Positions 1-14,300 of a DNA stretch of 64,000 nucleotides are shown here, piece by piece. The stretch spans positions 472,213-536,212 of the forward strand of contig CAADRB010000028.1 in NCBI GenBank assembly GCA_900708905.1. Direction: 5' to 3'. The number at the start of each line of letters is the position of its first letter. The first letter of the stretch is position 1. The position numbers were made by a program, and so were the translations under genes. This DNA is from Hymenolepis diminuta (Eukaryota; Platyhelminthes; Cestoda; Cyclophyllidea; Hymenolepididae). The notes below the pieces were generated by a model. That model worked only from the letters and a program-made list of their open reading frames with translations, was not told the DNA's origin and made no database searches.

Positions 1-2252
1 AAAACGCCCTTTTATCTAACTGGATCTTATTTGAATGAAAATTTGTGATGAATTTTTCGTTGATTTGGTTACATTTAAAATGATCGTAACGCATGTGGTA
101 CATATTTAATCGACTCTAGCTCACAGCATCTTATTCTCAAGCGTCTATTTAGATTCGTATGTGGATCAACCTTCGTCTACGCAATTCCCTTCCGATTTTC
201 TAGATTTTTTAAAAATTATGCTTAAGTAAACGGAAGTTTATTTGTGATCTAGTCCGAATAGATCTTAAGAACAAGACCGTCGAATTTAATGCCTCCAGGA
301 GAGTAATTTGCTTTTATGAACCTTCTCGCAGGTCTTAAAGTACCTCAAGACGTATTTTTGTTGTTAATAGACGATACCGATTCTCCTGTCCAGTCGACAA
401 CTGATATCTCTTCGACACTAACAGTGGTCCCACCTTTTAAACCTTTCTACCTGACCTTCAATAATTCGATTATGTATTTAGTTCGATTTTTCAATAGACA
501 TCTATTATTTATACTTTAATGTGTAATCAAATGACTAGATTAAAACTACGCATACCGTTAGTATATTCTACTTGCCTTACAAACTTGCCCTGTTTGGTAT
601 TCTTTAAGTCACCAGTGGCTTTCATTTGAATATATTTACTTTACAGTAAACTTATAGATGAAAGTGTTCTCCTCTTTTCACTTCATTTTCCCAATTTTAA
701 TTATTTATTCTTATACCATTTTTCATTCTAAGGTTTTTAGGAAACTTCCCATGGAATTTTCTCTTTAGGAAGTTGGATTTAGAGCCCGTCTCGGGGACGC
801 TAAATGTTCTTCAAAATAAAATACATAAAACACCGGAAACGCAGAACATTTGGTGTGTTTAGCGTGCCTGAGCGCATCTAGATTTATCCGGTACCGCCGA
901 ATTATTATCAACAACCTTCATGCGCAACAGGCCAGCGGAAATAACTAAGAGTCACGTCTTTTCCATTGTCTGACTCCTATTTCATGGGCCATTGTATATG
1001 TTGATGTCTCACTATTTGATGGATCCTCGTTATCATCTACCTCTATTTGGTTTGATTTGATTCGACATGTAGAATTGGTTTATTTATCTTTAAACTTATC
1101 CTAATACGACTACCGATTCTTGTCTGTCTAGTATCAACAAAGGTCAAGGAGTCAGTTAGCATAATCACTATAATTATTTAAAAGCAACTTCAAAAACCTT
1201 TAATAGGCATCAGCGATACACATCCTTCAAAGTCTGTTACCTCATTAATTCGGTCACAATCGAGATTATGGATATCCGCAGCTTCTTTCTTTATTCGAAT
1301 TGGGTTGATTCGGGGTGCATAACTGGATTATAGAAAGAATTGTGAGTTGTCAATTTATTTAATCCCTAATCTGTTAAAAGGAAGTGTTTTCCTTTGATCC
1401 TGGCAGGGAAAATGTATATTGAAACCCTCTGATAAGAAGGGGTCAGTCCTCCACGCCCTCTTGACCAATGCATTTAGTCGATTGAATATCAAAACCCCTA
1501 ACTCCATAATATTTCCATTTATCTGTTATCTGGTTGCGCAGGAATCAGCGTGTATGTCCGTGAAGTAGGAGGTCATGACAGTGATTCCCATTGGTGCACA
1601 CCCAATGATGTGGATGTTAATTCCGGTCGGCAAAAGGGGAAGTATAGTGCGAGTTCCTCATAGGAGCAGCCCCATGATACCTTTTATCTACCCAATTTAA
1701 TACTTTAACTGATGGGTTCGGGAAGTTCCTTTTTAATTTTATCGCCAATTCTTATTAGTGGTTCAGTTGGAACCTAAATTGGAAATGATCTATCCAATCG
1801 AGTTCTTTCTTTTCACCGAATACATTTTGATCAAACAAACGTTCTATTTTTCATAATGTTTTCTTTTTATAGCATTTCTAATAGTTTGATTCAAATCTAT
1901 GATTTAAAATTTACCACTAAATTCAGGCCGTAAATTTCACATTTATTTGACGATAGGCAGGCGCTTTGCACTTTTTCAATGCTTCGTTGACATAATATAT
2001 TTGAATTTTATCTTCGATCTCAATAACCAAGATAGTTTTTTCTGAATCTGTTCTGACCAATCTCAATACTTTCGAGTTGCAAACTGGGTAAACCAAAAAT
2101 CAGGTACAAAATCCTGAAGTTTTACCAACTTAATTCTATAAAATCTCATACTAAATTGGTATTTTTTCTACTTTTCTCGTAAATTATCAGAATTTTGGTT
2201 CGCTTTTATATAAAATCGTGATCAAGAATATTCGTTTCTCTCCTTTTTTCAG
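1..2252. other. Probable upstream intron(s) of the MMS19-like gene; no exon recognised
   Basis: The first recognised exon, at 2253, opens with one base that completes a codon, so at least one earlier exon must supply two bases. I found no exon here with a good acceptor, a good donor and that exit phase. A 67-codon frame at 316-519 has a plausible acceptor near 335 but no donor of the right phase. The stretch contains one short-repeat copy (about 1531-1675) and is otherwise AT-rich sequence without visible function. Confidence 0.5.
1531..1675 (+). repeat. Short interspersed repeat family A, copy 1
   Basis: Shares in order with the other copies: GTATGTCCGTGAAG, AGGTCA, GCACACCCAATGA, a CAAAAGGGG block and a GCGAGTTCCTC block. 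Degenerate. Confidence 0.5.
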
Positions 2253-2304
2253 AGAACAAGCAAAGGCATTCGCTTCTTTCCTGGAGTTCACAAATACCGC
2301 CCAG
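2253..2304 (+). CDS. MMS19: MMS19-like exon (17 codons)
   Basis: The acceptor is a pyrimidine-rich tract ending in ttttttcag and the donor is gtagtc. After one carried-over base the exon reads EQAKAFASFLEFTNTAQ and exits in phase 0. It is separated from the next exon by a 74-bp intron. Confidence 0.65.
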
Positions 2305-5300
2305 GTAGTCGTTTATTTTCTTTTAAAGTGTGCGTATATATTTTTCTCAATTTTAGAAATTTCTGTTTATTTTTATAGATTGTGAATCCATACGTTGCAC
2401 TCCTTCTGGATAATGCAATTTTTTCGGCTATTCGTCCGAATGTAAGTATCCTCTTCAATTTATGTCATTTAGTTTCGCCAGCTTATCTGAATTTACTATT
2501 TTTGTGGTCGGTGGTATTCTAGTCTGGTCGAATTAATAACAGACCAATTCCACAAACATAAAAGGCTATTCCGTTCATCAAGGTTTATTCCAAGAGTAAT
2601 CTGGGACATATTAGGGACTACCTGGATAGTTCCAGATAGAACACTTCGTGATCAAATCACATCTCAGTATATTATGACAAGTTGAAATTATGTCGGTGGA
2701 TACAGACGCTTTATGGTTAGTAATTAGAAATGTCAGAGCGTTTTTCTACGTTTGAGAATACTTATATTTTACACTAGTGTTATGATCTATGTCCTCAATA
2801 TCCCCGTTTCCTAGAGAGCAGGAAGAAAGAGAACTTCGATTATGACCTTTATCAACGGGCCGATAATATTAAATGTAAGCTTCATGGGAAATATGGTATA
2901 TACAAATAATAATTGTATTTTCTCAATGAGAAATATGCAATTAAATACTTTTCTCACATTTATATAATATTTCTGCCTTATTGAAGCCCCTCTTTCCTTG
3001 AGATGATGCTTCTGATATAGCTACCCATATTTTTCTATACCTTAATCTGTGTTTACCCGGCTAGTTTTAGCGGATGAGTAAAACAAGCAAACTGGCTGCA
3101 GACAAAGTGATTGAAAAGCGACTTCCTATAAGGAATCTCTGGACGTTTAAATTTGTTATTATGGTACCAAGTTATCAACTTGCTATAAAGTTTGGACGCC
3201 CGTTATTAGTTCTTAAAAATTGTTAAAGACAATTATAGAAGGATCTGTTCAGAATAATAATATATTTGAATAATAGTAAATGAATATGGCCGTTAGGATA
3301 CCGAAAAATATGATTCGAGGCTACAGAGCCCATTTTTTGTCTCGGAATTTGCAACTCATCGCACAACCGGTCACAGTCGCTTGCTATTCTTATTAATATG
3401 CGGAGGTACTCCGCTCTTAACACCTTCGTAATTGCTGTCGCCCTTTATAAGCTACATACTACTAACACCTTAGGAGGAATAAGGAAGAAAATTTTTAACT
3501 TAAACGAAAAAAAATGTTGCTTATGTGGGATTGGATAAGTGATAAACGATTGGTTGCCTGGTTAGCTGATAATTGCAGTGACGGTTTCTTCACAGGTGGA
3601 CTTACATATCCGAGTGTAAGTATAGGAATCCGTTAATCGATAATCCAGTGCGCTTACGAGTTTAACTCAAGTGAATAAAAAAATATTCGAATAGACTCCT
3701 AATAAGGTCTTTACAGTTAGCTCGAATATGCTTGTCATCGGTTCTAAGTTGATTAAATTTATAGAAGTAACGCCCTTCAGTTCTCTTCCCACAAGTTCTG
3801 AGTCAATAGTAGCTACAGTTACATCAAGCTTTATATACATGACCAACTCTTCCAGCGATATTAATTTGACAAGGAGATGTTAAGTTTAGTTTATTGCATC
3901 TACTGAAGAGAGGGTTGATACAGATGTGAAGTGATCTCCTTATGGCTAGTGGTAGTCTATTATAAATGGCTTCATTTCACTTTTCAAGCAACTCATTGCA
4001 AGTTTTGTAATAATAGCATTGCGTTTCATGAGTGCAACTCAAGAGAAAGCTTAAAGAAGTCTAGTTAGATAGGTAATCTATTTCATCATCGGATAATTAC
4101 TGTCTTAATTACTTTAAACTGTTACTGATGAAGATTACGAGAAATCCGATAATGCTTATTTTGATCAATCTATCCCTGATTATGCCATTTTTCATTCTCT
4201 CTTATAGTTATCTGATCTTCCACTTGACGATATTCTCAACCTCATAAGCAATTACTTCTCAATTGTCATCTCCGATCATAACAACTCCTCGACCTTGAAA
4301 TGCATTGCTTTCAATGAATTATGCGTTACCGTCGAAACAATGGTTAACAAATTTACCAACAAAAGTAATAATTTATCACTCTCACAAACAACAAGGCTGT
4401 TAATTGCAACCCTTATCTCTAATCATCCACTATATCTTTGGGTTTTATTTGTATAATTTGTCTTGTGTACTCTGTTCGCAATGAATAAAACTCATAGATT
4501 TGGGATATCAAATAAGATTTTTCCAACCGTATTTAACTACACTTATTTTACGCCTAAACATTGCGAGAAGGTTAATCTTAGGATTATCCTCTCGCAGATC
4601 CATAGTGTGTGAAGAGCTAGTTCATCAGGTTCCTCGGGAAAATCCCACGGCGAAATTTAAGTGAATAAGGGTCGACCTTTGGATTGAAATACAAAATCTA
4701 CTTGTCCTTTTATTCTAAACTCCCTTTTGGTCATTAGGTATTAAGGAGAACTAGTAGAAAAGCTTGTGTGAAGATATGCTGAATGAAAATCAAACAAAAA
4801 GCAAGGAAAATCATTTGTTTGACTGTACACCAATGACTAATACAGACAGTAAAACATAAATCCTTCTTTGCTGACTCCTTTTGTCTCAGCCTGATATCTT
4901 AAACCACGATCTCCTTTTTTATTGCAGAAATCCCAGAGACCCTACAGACCATTCTCGACTCTCTATTGATGGCACTCAAGACCGATTCTCACACATCTCT
5001 AACCCTTCTAACATCCCGTTTTGTGGTTATGATTTTACGAGGTCTTCTAGTCTCTCAGCTTCCAGTCTCTTCTGAGCGCCAACAACTCATAGATAGTCTT
5101 CTCAACATAATTTTGTTCAATACCATTGACTACAAGACCTCTCTTCAAACCGCCTGTCTTCTGTACTCCATCCACCTTCTTTTACCCCTCTCTGAAGATG
5201 ACGCAGATGTAGAGATTGAACAAGAGGAGCAGACAGACGTGGAAGGAATGGGTATGAATGAAGAAGTCTGCCATTGTCTGGTGAGTCCTCTTGCTGTTCA

Positions 5301-8300
5301 GAAGTGCTTCTGTCTGGTGGGTTTGGGTCTTCGGGACAGCTGGAAGAAGATGAAATCGATTACCAATCCGTCGGCTGATCAAATTATTCTTGAAGGTAAG
5401 CACTTCGGGGAAATTATTGTATCAATAAAATAAAATCAAAATGTAAACTCAAGGGGAAAGAAGTTTGTGCATTTGTGATTTTATTCAGAAAGCCCCGAAG
5501 GCGTGAACTTAGTGCATGAGTGCATCGATGTGTGAAGCCAGATTTGCGATGTTAACTTTGTACAATCGATAGGGCTTTGGTTTCAATAATTATTCTTAAA
5601 ACGGGGAGAGAAAATAGAGTTCGTGGAGCATGCATACTGTTTGTTTGCGATACTGGCAGAAAAATCCACATTGATAGTTAACAGGCGCAAACATGAATAA
5701 GTTACGTGTAAAAGCGTGCTGGTACTCTTACAAGCCTTGAGGTGTAAAACATCAAATAATTTAATTATTAATAAGGTTTTTATAAAAAATAATATGAAAA
5801 AGACAGCACGAAGTTTTATTCGAAAGTTAAATCTTTACATAAGCATTCGATTCCAATTTCTTAAACTGTTTGAGGTTTCTTTATAACACCTGTAGCATAA
5901 TCTGACAATTTATTTCTCAATGATCCATCATCTTCTTTGTACCCAAACAACTGATTTCCGAACTCGTTAATTTAGCGAATTTTTAAACATTTAAACGTCT
6001 GAAGCTCTCTATGGGGAGTTGCTTTTCACTTGTCCTTTCGAAATATTATTGCAAAGCCATTTTTTGGTCATTTAACCTATTTTTCGTTAACCCGAGAGGC
6101 TTTTGCAATAATTATTTGCCGAGTGCAACGGTATCCGTTGGGAGGAAAAGAAAACAAGAATTCCATATCTGTTAAATTTCCCTTTTTTCTGTTTTTGTAT
6201 CTCTTGTGTACTTTTGTAATGAAATTATATAAATACATCGAATTAACGTTGTAGGTGCTATTTACTACCTCACTTTCTCTCAATTTATCTTGCATTTTCG
6301 AGACAACTTCCAAATATATTTCAGTGGGCTGTTGTTTGCTCATTGTGCAATGTTCCTTTCGCTTCACTCTTTTATTTGCAATCACATAAAAGCAATTTTT
6401 GGGAGGGTGAAATGAATCCTTGCACTGGGTAGGTAGCAAAAGATAATTTGTGCAGATTTAAATGGGAGGTGGTAGCCATTTTCCTCTGTTTTGCTAATTT
6501 TTCTTATCAAGATTTGAGTGGTGTTTTGCCGTTACTGTTCCATTGGTGGAGAAAATTTTAATATTGATTTTCCCTATTGATTGAGGCATTAAAAGTTCTC
6601 AGTCTATAGGATATTTACATTTTATTGCTGTTTTAAAAGATGTACTTTCTCATCTTTATTCAAAATGCCTGGAGACATCTAAAACATATAGACTGTAGAT
6701 ATTAGCATACTGTTTTCTAAGTGATGGATTGTTATTTTGATACGGTGTGCGGTGAGATTTTAAAATGAGCGAAGTTATTCTGATTGCTTGAAATGATTGA
6801 GACCTTCATCAATTTGCAGTGACTTGGGAATTTAGAGAAGACTTACCCACAGCTGCTTATCGATTTTCTAACACATCCATTGACACGTAAGCCGGCCCAC
6901 TATTCAGCATCTGAATTTCTCACCTTTATTCTACTACTTAGGTACTGGTTTATTTTTCTACTTGGGAAGCTTAGTCATTCCACTCATTGGGTGTGTGCCG
7001 ATAGACATCGAACCCGTGACCTCTGGCTTCCCAGACATGCATTCTAACCGAGAATATGCAACATTTCCGTCAATCTAATATCCAATTAGTTTGCAACTTA
7101 ATAAAGTTACAACTACTCAGACTCCAACAGGAAGAAAAGGTAATATCTTTTTTCTATAATGGAAAAATGGCCTTTTTGAGGAGTGTTTGCCTTGTTGACC
7201 AATAATGGCGACAACAAGTGTTTCATCCGTGAGTTTAAGAATCCAGGTGAAAGCGTCGAAATCTGAAAATCGATAATCCAGTGTGCTTGTGAGTTTAACT
7301 TGACTGAATAAAAAAATATTCGATAGGGCTTCCTAACAGAGATTTAATCTCATATTGTAGGTTGCTCTCCCATCTAAGTAATTCAGACTGACCAGTTTTT
7401 GCATCACCTCAGTCAAGCCAATAACGATTCCTAAAATGTGGCTCCTAGTTGGATTTGAAGTAAATCACCCAGGTAGAACATCGACAGGGACATCTTAGGT
7501 AACCGCAATTTCAAATGCAAATTCGATGCATTTTTGTTTACCTCTAATGTGAGAGTAAGTAGCAGCAATCTCGCTCATCCATTTCATGCATCATCTGATT
7601 TAATTCAGATGGTTGCGAGTAGACTTTTCACAGTTGAAATCGTGTTAGATGCTATACTTAGTGAAACCAACGTCGCATGCCTTCGAATTTTGTACACTCA
7701 CTTTTTTCGAACATTGCGTGTTTCCTCTCCGCCTTAGCACGCCTGGATAAATACCTTTCCTCTCTGTATTATTTGAGGGATACAATCATTATTGTCCATT
7801 ATATCCTTTTGTGGTTTTCATGGATTACCGGATTGGTGGAAGTTAGAGCAAGATTCGAAAATAAACATCTGTTTGACCTGTAAGTCGTACAAATGTCAAG
7901 GTTTACTTTCAGTAAAATTGAAGCTTAATGTTTGCTATAAACCTTAACTAATCTCTTCTAGGCTTATCTTTCCAGATCCGCGTTGGGCGATGGTAGATTA
8001 GAGTCTTATTTTGGTAAACACAGATCCCGGAAGATTGTCCAGTTCTTTAAATGCATTTGAGTTATTATGGATTCAAAACCCATCTTGCTTTTTTTCCGGC
8101 AGTAAAATTCTGGGGTATTTTAAGAACTTTACTAGCCGGTCAGACTTTAATGTTACCAGCAGCATGTTTTGGAGGACTAGAGGAGGTTGGCGGGGGAGGG
8201 CTTATTACCCCGTGTTGTAAATTTTGTTTCACATTGATGGGAATTTTGCCACACCCAATGTGACTGAATGCCCTGGAGATGGCATTCCTTTATAATCCCC

Positions 8301-11300
8301 AAATTTATATTGAAGGTTTGCATGTGCGTAGATTCAACCGATTAGTGTTTTAAGTCGCTAGCAGAGGGTGTCTAATGCGTTGAGGTGGTAATCGAAAGTC
8401 TGGATGGCTAGAGAACTGTAGGAGTTCGACTCCGTTAAGACCAAAGTCTTCCTAACGGATAACAGTAGAATATCTCCTTTTCCAAATAAGGGGAGGCTAG
8501 TGTTATTGAAGCAAATCAAATGCGCTAGTGGAAGAGAACAGAAACGAAAGAGGATGGGCATTTTAAAACCGGGATGTGAATAACACAAGCAGATTAGCAG
8601 AGGTGCGGGTGAAAATCAATATACGGTCGTGCTATCGGTAAAGAGGGTTAAAAGGAGCTTGTTGCATTCAGTTTACGCGAGCACTCTATATTCATCTGAA
8701 TTAACGTGCGCCTCGAAACTAACTTTGAGAATCATGTAGAAATTAATCCTTTGGACTCACCTTTGCGCCAAATACTCAAGTTGAAATGAGGAGAAAGGGA
8801 TTAGGTAAGTCTCTTTATTGAATTCATAATGGATTCTCCTACAAAGGGGAATATCCGGGCGTAAATTTTTTCTAATAAGAAGAAGAGCAACTGAGGTTGG
8901 AGGTTACCAAGCGTAATTCTAAGCATATCCCCATCTTGTAGCTTATTTTCGTGGATCAGATACCCTACTGCTCGGTGTTGGTAGTTTTTTGTGAGTCTTC
9001 ATGTATCATTCTAATAATGCTGGAAAGTAAAAAGGAGTGCCACAACATAAGATCGAACCAATTGAAGATAGGGAAGGGAAAAGAATGCAAGTATCGGCGA
9101 ATGCTTTCCAAAAGGAACCTCATAATTAGTCACTCTACTGGACGTGCACTGGCAGGGATCTGTTAGTTCAAGTTGAACAAATTGGTCAAAATTTAAAACT
9201 GTGCTTAATTCAATAATCCAAAAATAGCAAGCATGCATAGTTCGATCTATCTGGGAAAATTTCTTTCTAGGTTTTTTGACCGACATTTTTTCTATTATTT
9301 CCTACGAAGAAATGAGTGGCATTTTCAAAGACGTCACCTAGGGCTATCCAGGGTTTGCAGAATCCCTATTTCTTTTCATTTTACCAGAAAGTTATTCTCT
9401 CAGGTTTTTGTGATATTAATTCGCGTCTCAGTTATGATATCTTTTTGTGCACCATTATTTATGGTGCATCTCTATGTCATTTATATGTATTTCATCGATT
9501 GTTTACTGCTCCTCACATGGTGTTTAGGAAAATTTCTGCTTGTGTTACCTATAACACGCGTATCTACGGGGTAGTCATCAATTTATTTAAAATTGCCATT
9601 TAATTCTTATCCAGTACTCTCAATTCTACTTGGTTTGTTGAGTCCTATTTTATTTTCAGACGTATATTTTCAAACATTATTGCGCAATTATGTCGACTAG
9701 GTCTTGCATGTTCCAAAGATTGTCCTCTTAATCATCTTTTGGTATTTCTGCATCCATTCTTCAGTAATTTAATCTAGTATTATGAGAAAGTCTATCGGGT
9801 GAATTAGCTATTCGGCTTCTGTTTGCTTCTCCCTAGACTTTTGCACAAAGTTTTTTCTATTTCTCAGCTTTTTTAGCTTGAGTCTCAGATTACATAAACT
9901 AATTATGTACTCCACAGGAGTAAGAAATCCAATGAGATTAGAGCCGTTATTTTTAATATTAATTATCCAATTTAATAATCTTATGGTCAAGAGATCAAAT
10001 CCATCAGCATTTAATTAGGAACCGTGTAAATAAACTAAAAAGTGATCTAACAGCTAGTTTGCTGAGTCACTGTGAGTGAGCATCTTATAGTACTTTCAAA
10101 TTGTTTTGGCTCTTCAATAACGAAGGTGATACAACCCTACGTAGTCTTATTATATAATCTAAGTTGCCCACTGACGTTATGGTTGCAGTTACTAAGATCC
10201 TCGCGGAGCTTTCTTCACTTTATCGAAAAGGACAGTTATTTAAATACAGATTTGGATTATGAAATTAATTGGCTGTGTAGTTAGGTTGTAGTATATCAAG
10301 GGAACTTCAGTAATCGAAGGAGCAGTAGTCAACTTGCACGTCTGCCAGGTTAAAGATTACGAGATCAATGTCCATCTGCGCACGCTGTGTTTAATTCCTT
10401 TCAATAAAAGAGGCGATACAATGCGAGTTTCGTAAAAGTGGCTCCAGGATACCTTTCCTTTAACCAAGTCCAAGTGCTATGAGCACCCCTCCTTACGGAC
10501 TCGGGAAGTTTAATGCCTGATATATTAGCCTCTTCACTAAATTTTGTGAAATCCAATCAATGTTGAGAAAAATATTCGGTTTTACTTCCAATCAGATGGC
10601 GCTTTCTACTTTTTCTCACAATACCTCTGCTTCACATTAACTGTCTGCCAAGTCTCTTAATAAAATGCGTAAATATCATTTTCTTGTGAATCCCTCTTAA
10701 AATGCACTTTATAACGTTTTTTTGAAGAGAAAATGGGTTGAATTTGTGTGCTTATAAATTTATCTATTTTTGCCCTGGATTTCAGACATGTTACAATAAA
10801 TCGCAATCGATCAAGTAAAATAGTCCATTTCGGGGTTTGATTTCGGTGAAAACAATTTTCTCTAATAGTTTGTCTCAGTTTGTTTTTTTCTCTGTTTAAT
10901 TGTGTCGGGATTGTTTACTATTTCAGTCTTCATGGTAGTCTGTTTATCGTTTTAAATCTAGCTTAATAAATGAATCATTTTTTTGTCCGAACTTTAAATT
11001 ACTTATTACTACTTCATTGTCGGGTTTGTTTTTTCTTGTCTCATCCGGCTTCTCCTTTCAGACTTATCGTTAAGTCTTAATGATCGATGGCTCCTGTAAA
11101 TTTTTATTTTGATTAGTGAATTTTTGAAGTGGTAAGCTTGTCATTTCCATCTCTAACACTGGACAAAATTTTCTGCGTTCAAATGACCAAACATCACTTC
11201 ACTCTTTTGTGTCCTTTAAGTTTTAGAACAACATTGGTATAATGAGCAGTCAACCTTTTCTATTTATAGTATCAGGTTATCCTCTAACTATGGTAGTGTT

Positions 11301-14300
11301 GTCTAGTTGACGGTGATAGTTGGCGCCCACCTAGTATTTTCAAGATCACTTAAGTGGTTGAATTTGACGACTATTTCTGTGTATTTGATTTAATTGACTG
11401 GAGAAGAGTGAACAAATAAGAACCGCTTAACTGCAAACTCCAATTTTATTCAAAAATGGAAGTCATAGGAGTGGCAGAGTACATCTTTTACACTAATAAA
11501 GTTATGGGTTGGGAGATTATTTACCATGAAATATCAACGAATAGGTAACTAAGGTAAGTCAATGAATTTAATATAATGGGCGGAGAACGATTCAGGCAGT
11601 TAGAGGGTGCTTTTCAAGTGTAAAGGTAGCCATCCATTTCATTGCCTATAAACTTAACCTCTAACGCTTCAGGATAAGCGCTGTGGATATTTAAATGGCG
11701 ACCATAATATGTATACTGCTGATAGTGATTGCAATTGCTTCTTCACTTGTCATCCTCAAGTGTCATTCGGTCCTAGTAGTTAGAGAGAGGTGACAGCATC
11801 ACTTTCTTATTGTCACTTTTCTATCTGTTCCTCTCTGTCATCCCTTCTCTCTATCTGACATTAAATGTATTGCATCGCGGTGAGAGGGCGGCAAAATTTA
11901 TAGCATCTCAGTCACATTTCTTGTCTCATACACACATTTATTTCACTTTTCTCATGTGTCAAAACACAAGTCGTATACTTTCTCATGTCGCCAGCACATG
12001 ACCCCATTTATAAAGAGAGTTGGAACTAGGATTGAATTGTCTTATTTTTCACACCCATTTACTTAAGCATGCGTTTAAGTCTTCAGTTCTTTCTCTCAAG
12101 ATTGCAAAAGAAGTACAATTCTTATAAACCCCAATCTTAGTTTGCTGATGGGGAGTAATGCGATTAAATAGGCAATTGACTAAGATGGATATATATGCTT
12201 CAAATACGAATGGAACAGGAAATTACAGAATATTGAGTTCATATTGGAGGGTCTTTAGGATGTCTATTCGATTTAAGATGGTTGTTGGAACGCCATTTTC
12301 TTCAAGAGTCATGGAGATTTGTTATAATACTCTTTGGCCAATGATTTGCTGTTGTTATTTATCCCATAGCATTCTAAATCATTGCTCTTGCTTCCTGTTT
12401 CCCTTATTATTTTGTCCGGAGTGTTTTCTATGTCTCATTAATTATTGTCCGTAGTGGATGTGAATGTATTTTTACCAATAAATGTGAGGTTTTGCTTTTT
12501 ATCGATTGACCATGGTTATATATTGCAATTTTTGTAGAAGCTTTTCTCCAAGGATATCTGCGTCTAGTCTCTCTACTTCCCGACGATATTCTGGGAGTCT
12601 ACGCTTCTGAGGTAAGTTTTTCCCTGCTATTCGAGTTGTATTAATGCCGATATAGATGGTTCCGCGTTATATTGTTTAATTTTAAGTTGGAATGAGGGCA
12701 GTTGGGGCCAAAGCCAGGAAGTTGTGAGAACCTTACTTCGCCTGAGCTCCCGAATCATCAGGTCATCTGCTTTCTGAAATCTCTTCGTTTTCTACTTCCT
12801 CAAATGGAAAATGCGAATAACTTGACTTCATGTAATTGCACCCATATACTAGACAACGTAGATCGCCATTTGGCAGATCATCTTTGGTTTTATGGTACTT
12901 TCTCATCTCTCTTTCTTTTACGATAAGTCGATGACATCGGCGGGTACACACGCATAATTGCTCTTCTACGCATATCGTTCAGTTGTAGTTTATGTTCATT
13001 AATGTGAAGAACAGAATTCCTGCTAGCATTCATCAACTAAATTTCACCCTCTGTCGTTGAATACCTATTTTGCATCTGTATGGAGTTCCCTTAACCAACT
13101 CTTTATATCTGTGCACATTTAGAGGTACTCATTTTTGGTGTATAGGATTTCATAAACATATCATCTTTCCCATATGTATTTATTTAATCAACCAATCACT
13201 CTAGGTAAATAAATTCGATGTTTTATCTTATTTATCTTAACATTATTGCTGTTTAGGGTAATGGTTCACTATATCATGAAATCATCGGTTATAATTAGTG
13301 TAAGTTAAAGAAATCTTGCTTATCTTTCATTCTCCTCCATCTTCGCCACAAAACAAGATTGAAAGGAGATATAAATGTTTATAAAAGTACAATTTCTCAG
13401 ACTACAGGATGAGGATTTTATTGCTGAAATTACGGTATTTTCTATTTTGGAAATAAATTTACAAACGAGTGGTTTCCTGGTTCGCCTATAATTACGACGA
13501 TAGATTCCTTATTGGTGGTCTCACATATGCGAGTATGAGTGTGGAATTCCAGTAATCGGTAGTCCATTGTACACGAGGAATAAAGCTTATAAATTTCACT
13601 CGGGTGCACCGAAAATGTTCAATTCAGTCTCCTAACGGAGATAATTTAGCATGAGACAATCGCCGCGGAGCTGATAGTGGTGTGTTTTAAAGATGACTTG
13701 TAGATATTGGAACCTATCTACCATTGCGTATCGATTTTATCCTGTTTTCGTGCTTGATTCCTCCCTCAACCTTTAAGCCTATTCATTGATTTTCCTGTCA
13801 CCTAACTCATGAGCTCTAGTCTGCATCCTAGTCACTCGCGGTTTAGTGGTTATGGGACTGCCGCTGTCCCCTTATTCTCTTTGCATATAATTTTTTTTCT
13901 AATTTTGATAATAAAGGTAGCGATGCTCGTTAAGTCAAGGTTTTATTTACATCTCTTCATTCTGAAATGGTATCTCTTAATCTAGATCCTATTCCTGCAA
14001 TAAGAAATTGAAAGAGGGGGTTAAAAGCGCAGGTATGACATTTGTTGGCTGAAAATAAGTCTAATACAAGATATTTGATAAATAAATGGTCTTTAAGGGC
14101 TACCATTTTGGGCTCTAGTTCTCCAATTGGTAAAGGAAACATAGATAACGAAATATGATGACTTGACTTAGGCCCTCGAACCTGCTGTCTTGGGCGTGGT
14201 AGGAGAGGCCGGTCGTTCTATTGGACCACGGACTCGAGCACTGAGTCTTAAGGTGATTGCACGAATGGCTGCTGCTCAACGCTCAACTTCCTCCTTCAAT

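Noticed and set aside
316..519. 67-codon frame with an acceptor-like ctcgcag, considered as an MMS19-like exon
   Set aside because: No donor gives the phase required by the exon at 2253, and the sequence shows no convincing HEAT-repeat similarity.
7534..7883. Two overlapping frames with helix-like residues (VASRLFTVEIVLDAILSE), considered as an MMS19-like exon
   Set aside because: The flanking exons 6836-6886 and 12538-12611 already join in phase, and no entry/exit phase pair fits here. It could be a decayed element.
8421..8433. Perfect B-box-like sequence considered as part of a functional tRNA gene
   Set aside because: No cloverleaf, acceptor stem or A box at the correct spacing could be formed by eye; better explained as a repeat remnant.
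8951..9603. Several overlapping frames of 70-113 codons on both strands
   Set aside because: No splice-site pairing, no conserved motif, hydrophobic and AT-driven composition; treated as random.
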